NCBI GenBank assembly: GCA_022828595.1
Contig: JAKGHH010000005.1
Coordinates: forward strand, 28,284,193-28,348,192
DNA from: Nelumbo lutea
Taxonomy: Eukaryota; Streptophyta; Magnoliopsida; Proteales; Nelumbonaceae
Direction of reading: 5' to 3'
Length of the DNA stretch: 64,000 nucleotides
A program made the translations under genes and the position numbers. Numbering within the stretch: position 1 is the stretch's first letter; each line of letters starts with the position of its first letter. Below, one piece after another: positions 31,319 to 41,829 of this stretch. The notes beneath the pieces are model-generated. The model made no database searches. It saw only the letters and a program-made list of their open reading frames with translations, and was not told the DNA's origin.

Positions 31319-32380
31319 TCATAGGTAGTATCGCCTTAAGTTGTTGATGTTTCACGCTCAAGGTACCTGTTTTCCTTCTAGGGTTTCAAGCTCGTACGTA
31401 CCTTCCCCGAGTACCTGCCTTACTCGGTATGGACCTTCCTAGTTCGGTCTGAGCATACCGACACTGAGCTCAGGTACCATAACTTTTCGAAGAACCATGC
31501 CACTGACATGGAAATGTCGTTTCTTGACCCGGGTGTTATAGTATCGAGCCACTCTCTACTGGAAGGTTGTAGTCCGAATATATGCTAGGTCCCATACTTC
31601 TTCCACCAGGTCGAGGTTGGTACGGAGCTCATCGTCGTTTGCTTCTTCGTTGTATGCCTCCAGGCATAGTGTAGGCACCTCGATCTCGGTTGGGATCACC
31701 GTTTCGTGTCATAGGTGAGGTTGAAGCGGGTTTCACCCGTGGCAGTCTTAACGATAGTTCGGTAGGCCCATAATACACTAGGCAGCTCGTCTACCCATAG
31801 TCCCTTAGCTCGGGCTAAGCGGGCCTTTAGTCCATGGAGTATGTCTTTGTTCATGACTTCTGCTTGCCCATTTGCCTGAGGGTGTGCCACCAAAGTGAAG
31901 TTCTACTGTATCCCCATCTCGGTGCACCGATTCTGGAACTTGATGTCATCGAACTGCTTTTCGTTGTTGGAGATAAGTACCCGAGGTAGCCCGAAGTGAC
32001 ATACTATATTCTTCCAAAAGAAATTTTGTATATTGCGGGTTGTGATCATTGTTAGGGGTTCCGCCTCCACCCACTTCATGAAATAATCTACTGCTACCAC
32101 CAGGAATCTCCTCTGTCCAGTCACTAGCGGGAATGGGCCAAGAATATCGATCCCCCACTGCGTGAAGGGCCATGGGTTGGTGAGATATTTGAGGTCGGCA
32201 ACAGGTCGATGGTGGATGTTGGCGTGCCTTCGACACTTGTCGCACTTCTTGATGATTTCGAGTGCGTCTGCCTTCATCGTGGGCTAATAGTACCCCTGTC
32301 GCAATGCTTTCTGGGCAAGAGCTCTGCCCCCCAAGTAACTGCCACACAAGCCTTCATGAGTGTCGCGGAGAACAAGCTCG
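31319..32380 (-). pseudogene. Integrase domain (Ty3/gypsy)
   Basis: An HEG...H and CDKCRRHANIHHRP zinc-binding region is followed by the core with WGIDILGPFP, VAVDYFMKWVEAEPL, ISNNEKQFD and, after a shift, HPQANGQAEVMNKDILHGLK. This supplies the D, D and E positions. The C-terminal part (YYNTRVKKRHF, EGPYRV-like) ends RRYYL at 31319. Confidence 0.88.
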
Positions 32381-32474
32381 GCCTCTGAAGGTCACAAGCA
32401 GTGCAAGTAGGGGAGCATGAAAGATCTCCGATACAGCTATCTGTCTATGATGACGTACTTCACTAACTGGCACT

Positions 32475-33224
32475 CTACCCTTCGGGCCATATTACGATCT
32501 GCAGGAAGGGTCCCATGAGTGGGTCAATCCAACTCGGCTCTGCTTGTACTACAGGAGTGACCTCTTCTACCCCCCCGAGAATGCTAGGCCGAGGCAGGTC
32601 CACTATGTACACGGTCCTCATTGTGTTACTACTTGTGCTGGCTAACTGGGACAGGGTGTTGGCCTCAACGTTCTCGGACCTTGGAATCTGCTTGATGAAG
32701 TGGAATAAGAAACTGCGCAAAAATTCTCTAACATTGGCTAAATAGGCAGCCATGGTGTGGTCGCGAGCTTCATACTTGCCGTTGATCTTGTTGACCACAA
32801 GCTGGGAGTCGCTGTAGATGATGAGGTATTTGGCTTTTACTTCTTTGGTAAGTTGAGCCTGGCTATCAACGCCTTGTACTCTGCTTCGTTGTTGGATGCT
32901 ACAAATCCGAAATGGAGCGCGTATTCCAGTTTCACCTTGCTTGGTCCATACAGAATTATGCCCACTCCACTTCCTTGTTGGTTAGACGAGTCGTCGATGT
33001 GGAGGATTCATGGCTCTTCATCCTAAGTCAGTCTTTCTCAGACCGGGATTGGTGCTGCGCTGATTGAAGCTTCCTCTACATGCCCGAGCTCGATTAGTTC
33101 AGAGATTGCGGTGGCGAAGGCACATTCTGCAATGAAGTCGACTAAGGCTTGGGCCTTAATTGTCGTCTGAGGTTTGTACTAGATGTCGTACTCGCTGAGT
33201 TCAATGGCCCATTTCGTCAGTCTA
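32475..33224 (-). pseudogene. RNase H domain (Ty3/gypsy)
   Basis: The minus strand gives VDDSSNQQGSGVGIILYGP, then SNNEAEYKALIA, and, after a frameshift, MVNKINGKYEARD with the helix to FIKQIPRSENVEANTLSQLA. The acidic residues of the RNase H centre (D, E) are visible. It is not in one frame. Confidence 0.82.
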
Positions 33225-34350
33225 CTAGATACCTCGGGCTTGAGTAGGATTTGCCTTAGAAGTTTGTTGGTGAGGATGACGACGGTGTGGGCTTTGAAGT
33301 AAGGATGAAGCATCCTGCAAAACCTTGCTAACATAGTAGATGGGTCGTTGGACCCAATCTACCTGTTTTATTAGTACCGAGCTGACTACCTCATCACTAA
33401 CGGAGAGGTACAACTTTAAAACATCTCCCTCCTCGTCTCGGGTTAAAACCAAGATGCTAACTAGGTATTTTTTTAGTTCGTTGAAGGCGAGCTGACATTC
33501 TGCGGTCCATTCAAAATCTTTTCTTTTTTTTATTGCCTTGAAGAAAGGCAGGCAGCGATCTACCGACTTGGACATGAAACGGCTCAGAGTGGCTATCCTG
33601 CCGTTTAGTCTCTGAACCTCTTTTAGCTTATGAGGTAGTCTCATGTCTAAGATGGCCCTTATTTTTTCGGGATTGGCTTCGATGCCACGTTGGTTGACTA
33701 TGTAGCCCAGGAATTTACCCGAGGTGACACCGAAGACACATTTGTTGGGATTTAGTTTCATGTTATATTTACGCAAGATTTCAAAAACACTTTGCAAGTC
33801 ATTCAACAAATATTTTGAAAACTGGGTTTTTGTAACCATATCATCTACATAACATTCAATCTTATTGCCAATCAACGGCTCAAAAATCCTATTTACAAGT
33901 CTTTGAAAGGTTGCCCTGGCATTTTTTAGTCCGAAGGGCATGACCTTATAATAATACAGGTCATTTTTTCTTCATCGGTAGGGTCCATCTTAATCTGTTT
34001 GTATCCTGAGTATGTGTCTAGAAAGCTCAACAACTCGTGCCCTGAGGTCGCATCCACTAGACAGTCAATCTTGAGCAGTGGGAAATAGTCCTTTGGGCAA
34101 GCTCGATTCAGTCGGTATAATCGACGCACATGCGCCATTTACCATTGGCCTTCTTTACTAGAACTGGTTTAGCTACCCAACTCGGGTAATGAACCTCCCT
34201 GATGAAATCGGCTGCAAGGAGCTTCCCGACCTCCTCGTCGACTATCCTCCAACACTCCGGGGTGAGGCTATGTTTTTTCTGTCTAACGGGTCTGACTAAA
34301 GGATCAATGTTTAACTTGTGAGTTATAATTTTTGAATCTATGTTGGGCAT
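33225..34350 (-). pseudogene. Reverse transcriptase domain (Ty3/gypsy)
   Basis: The blocks in order are DFIREVHYPSWVAKPVLVKK, NGKWRMCVDYTDLN, FLDTYSGYKQIKM, MPFGLKNARATFQRLVNRIF and CYVDDMVTKT. The catalytic YVDD is intact. Then come GYIVNQRGIEANPEKI and the start of RNase H (DFEWTAECQLAF). Breaks lie at about 34110-34140 and 33930-33945. Confidence 0.93.
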
Positions 34351-34880
34351 CTCTACCGCCAGTTGAACTGCCCAAATCTACTAGGATGCACTTTACTTCA
34401 AAGTCATTTATTCCCAACTTTATGACCAGTGCGTCGTCATGGGGGTACTGAATCCCGTGTGCATCATCTTCTGTAAAATATATGGGGTCTCCGAGCCTAG
34501 GTCACTTCGGTGGATTCTGTTCTTCACATTCTAGTTCGTGAACCGAGGTTTTCCCCACTGCTGAGGTGTAGCCCGTGATGATGGACCTGCCAGTAATCAT
34601 GTTAATTACTCCATGGATCGGTCTTTCTTCTGATAACTATCTTTGTGGCTGCTCACTCTACTTGTTGCTGAACTCGGGAGCATTTCTCCTTTGCTCCCCT
34701 TGTCGATCTATCTGATGATTTGCCGAGTTCCTATTTTCTTTTTATACATAATTTTTTAAATATTCATGATGGATGAGTTCTTCGATCTCGTCACGATGAT
34801 TTCTATAGTTTTCGGTACTATGAACGTGGTCTTTATGAAAATGACAGTATACATTTTATTTCTAGTGGCGGGGTCTTCCC
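34350..34880 (-). pseudogene. Zinc-knuckle-like spacer and aspartic protease remnant
   Basis: Near 34740-34870 the minus strand reads FHKDHVHSTENYRNHRDEIE, the usual C/H-rich block before the protease, though its cysteines are degraded. At 34370-34640 it reads [26 protein letters not shown] and VDLGSS, the protease active-site region with DLGSS in place of the usual D[ST]GSS. Confidence 0.7.
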
Positions 34881-35199
34881 TCAACCGAGGTGGCCACTTC
34901 ACATAGGAGGCGTCTTTGATCACCATAAGAATCTCTCCCCGCTTCGCATTGAGGGGTGTGTAGCTCGTTCTTTCGATTGGGGGAGTTCGGGAACGCCGAC
35001 CTGACTTAGGAGATCGGCTCCCGGACTTGTTTCCTCCCCTGGTCGGGGACTTGCTTTTTCTTTATTTATTGCCATCGTTATTCGAGTTGTCACCTTCTCC
35101 TTTTCTCTTCTCCACTGGATTCTTGCTTTTCTGGTTCATCTCCTCTTTTGTCCCGATGAACTAGTCGGCGAGCTTGAGGAATTTAGTGATGTCCTTAGG

Positions 35200-36571
35200 C
35201 TTGTTGGTCACCATGTGCCACTTGAGTTCCTTGTGAGTAATTCCTCTCCTTGCTGTCATGAGTCTTATAGTGGAATCTAGGTCGGGGATCTATAAACAGG
35301 TGTCATTGAAGCGTTTTATGAAGCTTCAGATCGACTCCCCTTCTCTTTGGACTATGTTGAGGAGGCTTTCTTGAGACCTCAGACACCTCTTGCTAGTGAT
35401 GAAATGCGAGGTGAACATCTGCACGAACTGCGCCCAACTTTTGATCGTCCCTGGCATGAGGTTCCTGTACCATGTGCGAGCTACCGCTTTGAATGTCGTG
35501 GAGAAGGCAACGCACATGCAGGACTCATCAGTCCCAAATAGATGCATCTAGGACTGGAATGTGTCCACATGGTCATTTGGATCGAACGATCCATCATACT
35601 TGTCCAGCGGAGGCACTTTGAAGTCCTTCGGCATTGGGGTCGCCAGGAGCTCGGAGGACAAAGGGGATGATCCGGAGAGGAGGGGAGTGGTCTTTGTGAC
35701 TTCTGAGCTCACCTCCTCTTTACCTTTTAGCTGCTCAGGTTGATTAGGACCGGCGATCTGAATTGGAACTACAATTCGGCGTGCCTTACAATGCCTTCTT
35801 TGCTGCTTCCTAACCGGCTCCGCATTGGTGTTGCTGACCTCTGCGTGGTCGGGTATCGTCTTGGCATGGAATGGCTTGGATTGTTGATGTTGGCTGCCGT
35901 GAACGGAAGGGCCTCGTATGGAGTCTGCGACCAGAACCCCGAACTGGTTCCCTGCAAGTGAACCTTCATGATGCGAGGGCCGAGGTGAAATGGCTCTAGC
36001 GGGCTGAGTGTCTCCCGATCTGTTCACATTCTGCGAAGTGGGAGGAGTGACTTGTCTGTCCCTCTTGCCGCGAGATGAGACCTAGCTCCCAAGAGGATGT
36101 GGAACCTGGGAAATCTCTCCCTGGTGAGGAGGGCGAGTGTTCTGACGACGAGGCCAATTCTGTTGCACTACCGAGTACCGAGGTGGAACCAGCTGCTGAT
36201 TCTGTTGTAGTGGAGGGAACTGCTGCTAGTACTGTTGCTGATAGAACTGATGGAATACTTGCTACTAGTATAGTTGATACTGCTGGACCTGCTGCATTAG
36301 GACCTGAATGGCCCAAACACAGTGTACCAGGTCGTCAAGTTGGGACTATCCGACTTTAGGGGGAACCACAGACAGTTCAGCGAACGTCGCGCCGACTACA
36401 GGAGGAAGTGGCGCATTCACTTAAGTGGTCACTTGGGGCGCGGTCAGCGTCGGAACCCCAACCGTGGTAAGCAGGATGATGAACTGATCGATGCAGATGA
36501 AAGGGAACTGAGATTGCCCCCCTAGAGACGTTCATCTCGTTGCTTTGTTCGGCGTTGCTGGAGGATGCCAT
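35200..36571 (-). pseudogene. gag region (retrotransposon gag domain)
   Basis: After a long low-complexity N-terminus, VPPLDKYDGSFDPNDHVDTF leads into the capsid-like domain: AFSTTFKAVARTWYRNLMPG, then IKSWAQFVQMFTSHFITSK and the ESLLNIVQREGESI helix. A stop at 35548 sits between the two parts. This is the Retrotrans_gag type of Tat/Athila elements. Confidence 0.88.
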
Positions 36572-36619
36572 GGATTTGAGTCTATGATTGTTGGTGGAAA
36601 GAGGCTTTTTGTAGCGATT

Positions 36620-36637
36620 TCCCATAGACGGCGCCAA
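36620..36637 (-). promoter_or_regulatory. Primer-binding site
   Basis: Read on the minus strand, two bases after the LTR end, the sequence is TGGCGCCGTCTATGGGAA. TGGCGCC starts are typical tRNA primer sites of plant Ty3/gypsy elements. I have not assigned the tRNA. Confidence 0.8.
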
Positions 36638-36638
36638 A

Positions 36639-37311
36639 TGATGAAGTGCGATCTGACTGCTCCCTGCTGGATGTGATCTGGCTTCCAATAAACGGTGGAC
36701 TAGGTCGATCTACAAAAGAATAATCTGAGAACCCGGGGTTGTTTCCCCGGCAAGGTCGCTTCGATGCTTAAGTCAGTATACTTGGTTGCGAGCTAAAAAT
36801 CTTTAGAGTGTAGAGAGCTAGAGAGCAGAGAAATCACGCGTATCTTGGGCCTCTAGGGGTAGAGCCTTTATATAGTGGAGTCCTTGCGGGTTTCGCGGAG
36901 CGGTTCTGGGATCCTCGTCATGATGAGATCCGTTTATGCGTTAATGGGGGATAACTGATAGGGCTTATCAATTCTGCGGAGCGGGGAGGAGATAAGGCTT
37001 ATCGTTACGAGGTGTGATCCCGCGAGGCTTAGAATCTGATGGCAAGATCTTTGGGGTTACCATGTAGTGGTCTGTCAGTATTACCCGAGCTAGTGCTCTT
37101 TAGATCCGACCTAGAGTGAATGCCGAAGTGCCTTGGGACCGAGGTGGTCCTGATGCGACCTTACACTGAGGTGAACTTGTCCCGAGGTGGTTTGACTATC
37201 TGAACTCGATCTATTGTGGACTTGGCATGTCGGGTTGAGCTGTCATCTTACTAGTTAGGTCGTGTCCACGTGTCCCCCTATTACTAGGCCAGGACAAATC
37301 ACTCCTCATCA
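36639..37311 (-). repeat. 5' LTR of the gypsy element (right copy)
   Basis: 673 bp. It starts TGATGAAG and ends CTCATCA on the + strand. It drives the minus-strand gag-pol. The TATA-like CCACTATATAAAGG motif is conserved at about 36865-36878. Adjacent to it, on the gag side, is the primer-binding site. Confidence 0.92.
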
Positions 37312-37316
37312 AAAAC
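37312..37316. repeat. Right target-site duplication AAAAC
   Basis: Exact repeat of the 5 bases left of 27548, placed immediately after the TCATCA end of the right LTR. Confidence 0.85.
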
Positions 37317-37550
37317 AACTTACCTAAATTGGCTGTAGTAGAGATCTCAATCTGAATGAATCTCTTTGAGTTTCCAATACTTGACTTCTTCCTTCTTCTA
37401 ATAAGAAAGAGAAAAGGCCTCTTAATTTGAAAAAAGAAAGAAAAGAAAAAAGGGTTTCCTACATTCAAGACTAAGCATTTAGGTTTTTGCTAAAAAGTCC
37501 CTCTAGGGGGAAAAGTACAAGGTAACACCTAGACCCCAATTAACTAAATA
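37317..37550. other. Spacer between the two gypsy elements
   Basis: A/T- and AAAGAAAAG-rich sequence with no domain. It continues the pre-insertion target sequence of the complete gypsy element. Confidence 0.4.
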
Positions 37551-37559
37551 TTTTTTTTG

Positions 37560-40180
37560 GCATTTATTGGTTAGGCGATTGAGAATAAAGTTTGGGTAGC
37601 AACCTACTTAGTCTTGTGGTTGTATCGCTTTGTCTTTCCCTCAAATGACCTCAACGTTCTTCATCCTAGGACTTTCAAGGTAGTGTCATGAATGGTTCAT
37701 GGCATTACATGTAGCTTGATTCCCCCTATGTTGTTAATCATTTACTAGAGCCTTTCAAACACCTACTTGCAAGTGAAAGGGTTTTTTACCATTCAGGGAG
37801 CATCAATGCTTGCATTTCCTAGATATTACTTGTATGCTTGGGTTAGACTATAGTTTTCTACAGGTGTCTTCGTCAATGTTCTATGGACATAGACGATCTC
37901 TCATTGATATGTTTTAAGGGATCTTAAATGCCTCATTCTTTGAGGTAGAAGCCAAGTCAGCCTGCTCCACCATTCATGGAGCCATGTTAGAGCCTTTCAT
38001 GGCATTACATGTAGCTTGATTCCCCCTATGTTGTTAATCATTTACTAGAGCCTTTCAAACACCTACTTGCAAGTGAAAGGGTTTTTTACCATTCAGGGAG
38101 CATCAATGCTTGCATTTCCTAGATATTACTTGTATGCTTGGGTTAGACTATAGTTTTCTACAGGTGTCTTCGTCAATGTTCTATGGACATAGACGATCTC
38201 TCATTGATATATTTTAAGGGATCTTAAATGCCTCATTCTTTGAGGTAGAAGCCAAGTCAGCCTGCTCCACCATTCATGGAGCCATGTTAGAGAAGGATTT
38301 AATAGAGACCCAAAAAAGTGCAATATAATGATTAGAATCCTAGAAACCATTTAGATAATGTTTCCCACTCCACATTGTTTAGAGAATTTATGTTTAACAT
38401 TCACCTAGGCTATGGGGTGTTGCTCTAAGGGTCTCAATGTTGGTTGGAGATGTATAATCTACATAGGTTTGCTAGCTAACAAGGCTTCTATCAAAGGGTT
38501 CCAAGGACTCTAAGGTGCTTGTTTTATAAGGCCAATCATACATAGATTTATAGCCTATGGTTATCCCTAGCTCAAGTGAATACCAAGGCTACATTTCATA
38601 TTCCAAGACTTGTTGGACATATTGATCACTAGTGCGACCCGAGTTACTTGTAATAGTGGATGCAAGGTGTAGGGCATGCTTTAGAGGAAATTGTTGTGAA
38701 GATATATTTGAACGAGTTGAGTGGTACAATAGAATAATGTAGAATTATACAAACACCTAAAAAGATCTCAAGGCAAGGAAAGGCAATTAATCCGAGCAAA
38801 CAACCTCCAAGATTACCCTTAAAGAGAGGGCATGATGATAAGATTACTACTACCCTCCCTCCTAACAATAAGCAGCCTCACCAGAATCAGATAAAGACAC
38901 ATGGTCCCAAGGCATCAATTTCATAGTCTCGAGAAGTAATTCAACTAGATGATGATCCTACAGAGGTATCTGCTATAGGGATATCGCAACAAAATCTATT
39001 CATGGATATCGATACCTCTTAAAATCTAAGAAGTGGACAAAATCTTCTTCTACCAGAGTCTTGTGGCAAGGACGCTCATGCAACTGTTAAATAACCCTAC
39101 CAACAGGCTAAGTCCTTGAAGTGTGCTTTTTCCAAGGTTCTTGAAGGACCTTAAGAGAAGGTTAAAGAGGTTGTCGAGTCAATAGCCAACCAGTCATTGG
39201 TGATCAATTCACCGTCTCCTATTTTACCTCCACCCATAGATCTATCACCCTATGAAATTGCTAGTAGTAAGATTCATACTTTGTATTTTGATTTCATTTT
39301 CATTACCTTATTTTTCTTACTATTATATTCCCTCTTTCTTGCAACCTTCTTGCCTATATTGGAGACCCATTACTTGGAGCACTTGGTCATGTATCTTCTA
39401 ACATTCAAGTGTCCAGTTCATTCCAACCCACCATTATTGTAGTACCACCTCTTCCAACTCTCATATTCTTCATATCTTTACTCAAAAGGGGCTTTCATAG
39501 ATTAAGCAATGCTAGAGTCTTCAACCTACTCCAAGGGGTCTACTAGTCCTGTTAGAAATTATATAGCATGTGCATACTCCCTTAACATGGAAGGGATCAG
39601 AAGCTTCCTAAAAGTTGAGTTGTGGAGCCTATGACCAAGAAAGGTTTAAACAGCATAAAGAGTTGGTGATAGAAGCCCTTGAAGATGCCTTCCACCTTTA
39701 TACTTCTCCTTTGATCTAGTAGGTTGATTCATTGTTGTCTAGGTTGATTCATTGTTGTCACGATAGAGGGATACCTTGCTCAGAGGGATACAATTAGGAG
39801 TGCTCTGATTGAAAAGAAAAATGGGGAATTATTAATTCAATCCATGAATATGGTTGCATAAGAATTGAACACATTTTTCATTACTAATTAGAGGAATCAA
39901 GTCAAAGCAAACATTGCTACTATTGAAGATGAGCAACGTCAAATCAAGACAAGGCTACAAGCACTTGAGGATGGGGGACAAAGGTTGGAAGATAAAAAAC
40001 AAACACTTATAGAGACCCCAAGAAATGGCACTTGCAGCTAGAAAAGCTCAATATGATGAGTTAAAGCAAACAAATATCGGAAGCAAAAAAGTGTAAGCAT
40101 AGATAAACTAAAGCAAGGACTCAAGTTAAAGCAAACAAGGTCTTCTCCAAAGCATATTGGGTTCATTAAGACCCCAAGAA
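37560..40180 (+). pseudogene. Plant-mobile-domain-like extra gene, broken
   Basis: From about 37590 the + strand reads LVLWLYRFVFPSNDLNVLHP, followed by blocks for PPMLLIIY, LSNTYLQVKG and FPRYYLYAWVRL. This matches the helical pattern of the plant mobile domain (PMD, 'aminotransferase-like'), known in MAIL/MAIN proteins and in retroelements. Further right come VGHALEEIVVKIYLNELSG, a Lys/Pro-rich linker, VINSPSPILPPPIDLSPYE and, at 39890-40050, a charged heptad-like stretch (NIATIEDEQRQIKTRLQALE). Stops are frequent. A 300-bp segment within the PMD part is duplicated in tandem. Confidence 0.6.
37697..38292 (+). repeat. Near-perfect 300-bp tandem duplication
   Basis: The segment at about 37697-37992 is repeated at 37997-38292 with a period of exactly 300 bp. 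By eye the copies differ at a single base (TGATATGTTTTAAGG at about 37906 against TGATATATTTTAAGG at about 38206). It contains PMD-like coding sequence, so the repeat is inside the extra gene and keeps reading frame (300 is divisible by three). Confidence 0.93.
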
Positions 40181-40329
40181 ATTAAATGTTTGATAGAGAC
40201 TTTTTCTTTTTTTTCTTTTTTTTTTTTGCATTATAAATGGTACACTTGATTAATAAATTAGAGTTCTTCCACCACATGAGACCCATCCCATTTTGGGTCA
40301 AATATCCTTCCTGAATAGTGTGAGAGAAC

Positions 40330-41180
40330 GATAAATCAATGAACAACAAGGGCTAGATCTCCTTTTATTAAAGGAGTGGGTTTGAGCCTTCTTGTTGAAT
40401 GTACGAGCCAAATAAGCTTGGTAGCACTCTATTCTTTGTTAAGCTTCGAACATTTTCTAATCTAGTGCCTCGAGCTTAGCCAACCATAATTTTGCATTCT
40501 CATCATCTATAGTCCCCTCCTAGATAACCACTCTTAAGGAGTTCATTTGTCTCTCTAGGAGAAGTATAGCTTCTACACCATAAACTAAAGCAAAAGGAAT
40601 TGCATTTGTAGTGGTACGGTAAGATGTTCAATATGCCCATAAGGCTTTATCCATGTGTTCATGCCAATCTCTTTTATATTTGGACATTATCTTCTCAAGT
40701 AATTTGTAGAGGGTTTTGTTGAAGGCCTTTGCAAGTCCATTAGCTGTGGTATTATACATGGTAGAAAACTTCTACTTAATGCCAAACTTGTCACAAAATT
40801 GTGTCACCAATGCTATTGAAAATGGCTTTCCGTTATTTATAATCATGTAATGTGGAATGTTGTAGCAATAAACAATGTAAGTCTGGAAAAAGTTAACAAC
40901 ATCCTATTTTTTTTACTTCTCGAAGAGGGACCACTTTTTCCCATTTAGAAAAGTAGTCGATTGCTGCTAAGATGAAGAGATGTTGGTGTAAACAATTAGG
41001 TAAAGGTCCAACCATGTCAAATCCCCATGCATCAAATGACCATGATGCAATTATAGGATGTAATGATTCAGGTTGTTAGCGAATGAAATCCCCATAAAAT
41101 TGACACTCTTGACACCTTTTAACATACTCTATTGAGTCATACACCATTGTTGGTCAGTAAAAGCTCATTCACTTAAGTTG
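40330..41180 (-). pseudogene. Integrase remnant of the second gypsy element
   Basis: The minus strand from about 41170 gives FDMVGPLPNCLHQHLF and IDYFSKWE, then HYMIINNGKPFS, TANGLAKAFNKTLYKLLEKI and HEHMDKALWAYW with ATTNAIPFALVYGVEAILL. These are the conserved parts of the gypsy integrase core, in order, with several stops. Confidence 0.78.
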
Positions 41181-41479
41181 ATCATGAAGTTTAGGTCCTG
41201 ACTGGTGTATATTGTAGACTCCATAATGTGTTAAGTACACTTTGGATCTCATCTCTGTGGATACACCTCAAGTAGACATTATTGAAGGAGTATAGAGGTT
41301 GTCATTATAGTACAAGAAGTAGGGTGCTTGGTGTCATATCTCAGTTCTATGCTTGGGATTATCTGACAACCTCCCATTCTACATGTAATTGATGATGGAT
41401 TTTCTATAGTCTTCTACTTCAATGCTAAATACCAAAATTAGGTTACTTTCTTGTTCCTCCTCTTCTTGAGGTGACTTAG

Positions 41480-41800
41480 GAGGTAGAACCCATTTTTCAC
41501 AAACATTTATTGTTGTTGCTTAATCACCCGATAGTGTTAAGCCTGCTTCTAAACTAGCAAGGGTGTTTGCTTACTTATTTTTTCCACTAGGTACATGTTC
41601 AATGGTAGTATGCTTGAACTACTTCAGTAGTTGGATTGCAATGGTGGAACCAAGTCATCCTTGCACATCTCATACTCTATCTTCAACTGGTTAATTAAAA
41701 ATTGTGTATCCCCATACAATATTAGGTGGTAGATTTCTAGGTCAAGGGTCATTTTTAAGTTAATGATGAGAGCTTAGTACTTTACAATGTTGTTGCCAGC
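41480..41800 (-). pseudogene. RNase H remnant of the second gypsy element
   Basis: Upstream of the integrase on the minus strand, residues such as EHVPSGKNKQANTLASLEAG match the C-terminal part of gypsy RNase H (usual HIPREENKKADALAKLAS). An Asn/Ile/Val-rich strand before it is at 41690-41790. It ends where repeat array 1 begins. Confidence 0.65.
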
Positions 41801-41829
41801 ACCTAATTTTTGCTCGATTCGTTGCCTAA

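Larger units (their letters stand above)
31319..36571 (-). pseudogene. gag-pol polyprotein of the gypsy element, broken
   Basis: The reading starts at the ATG at 36569-36571 (MASSSNAEQSNEMNVS), about 65 bp inside the 5' LTR, and ends RRYYL-stop at 31319. The domain order on the minus strand is gag, zinc-knuckle-like region, protease, RT, RNase H, integrase, as in Ty3/gypsy. At least four stops or shifts separate the blocks (for example near 35548, 33940 and 31895), so no full protein is made. Remnants of each domain are listed separately. Confidence 0.9.
27548..37311 (-). mobile_element. Complete Ty3/gypsy LTR retrotransposon, Tat-like, with an opposite-strand extra gene
   Basis: The element is 9.76 kb long with LTRs at 27548-28190 and 36639-37311, each ending in the inverted pair TGATGAAG/CTTCATCA (some bases mutated). 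The direct repeat AAAAC flanks it at 27543-27547 and 37312-37316. On the minus strand the order is 5' LTR (right), PBS, gag, protease, RT, RNase H, integrase, then a long region coding on the + strand, then the PPT and 3' LTR (left). RT before integrase identifies Ty3/gypsy. The extra region between integrase and the 3' LTR is known from Tat-lineage elements. The polyprotein has several stops, and the LTRs differ by a gap of about 40 bp and many substitutions, so the element is inactive and not very recent. Confidence 0.93.

Noticed and set aside
35740..36525. + strand ORFs over the gag region of the complete gypsy element
   Set aside because: They are shadows of the minus-strand gag and lie outside the extra gene.
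37697..38292. Reading the 300-bp duplication as LTRs of a small element
   Set aside because: The copies are directly adjacent with no internal region, and the sequence is part of the PMD-like coding stretch.
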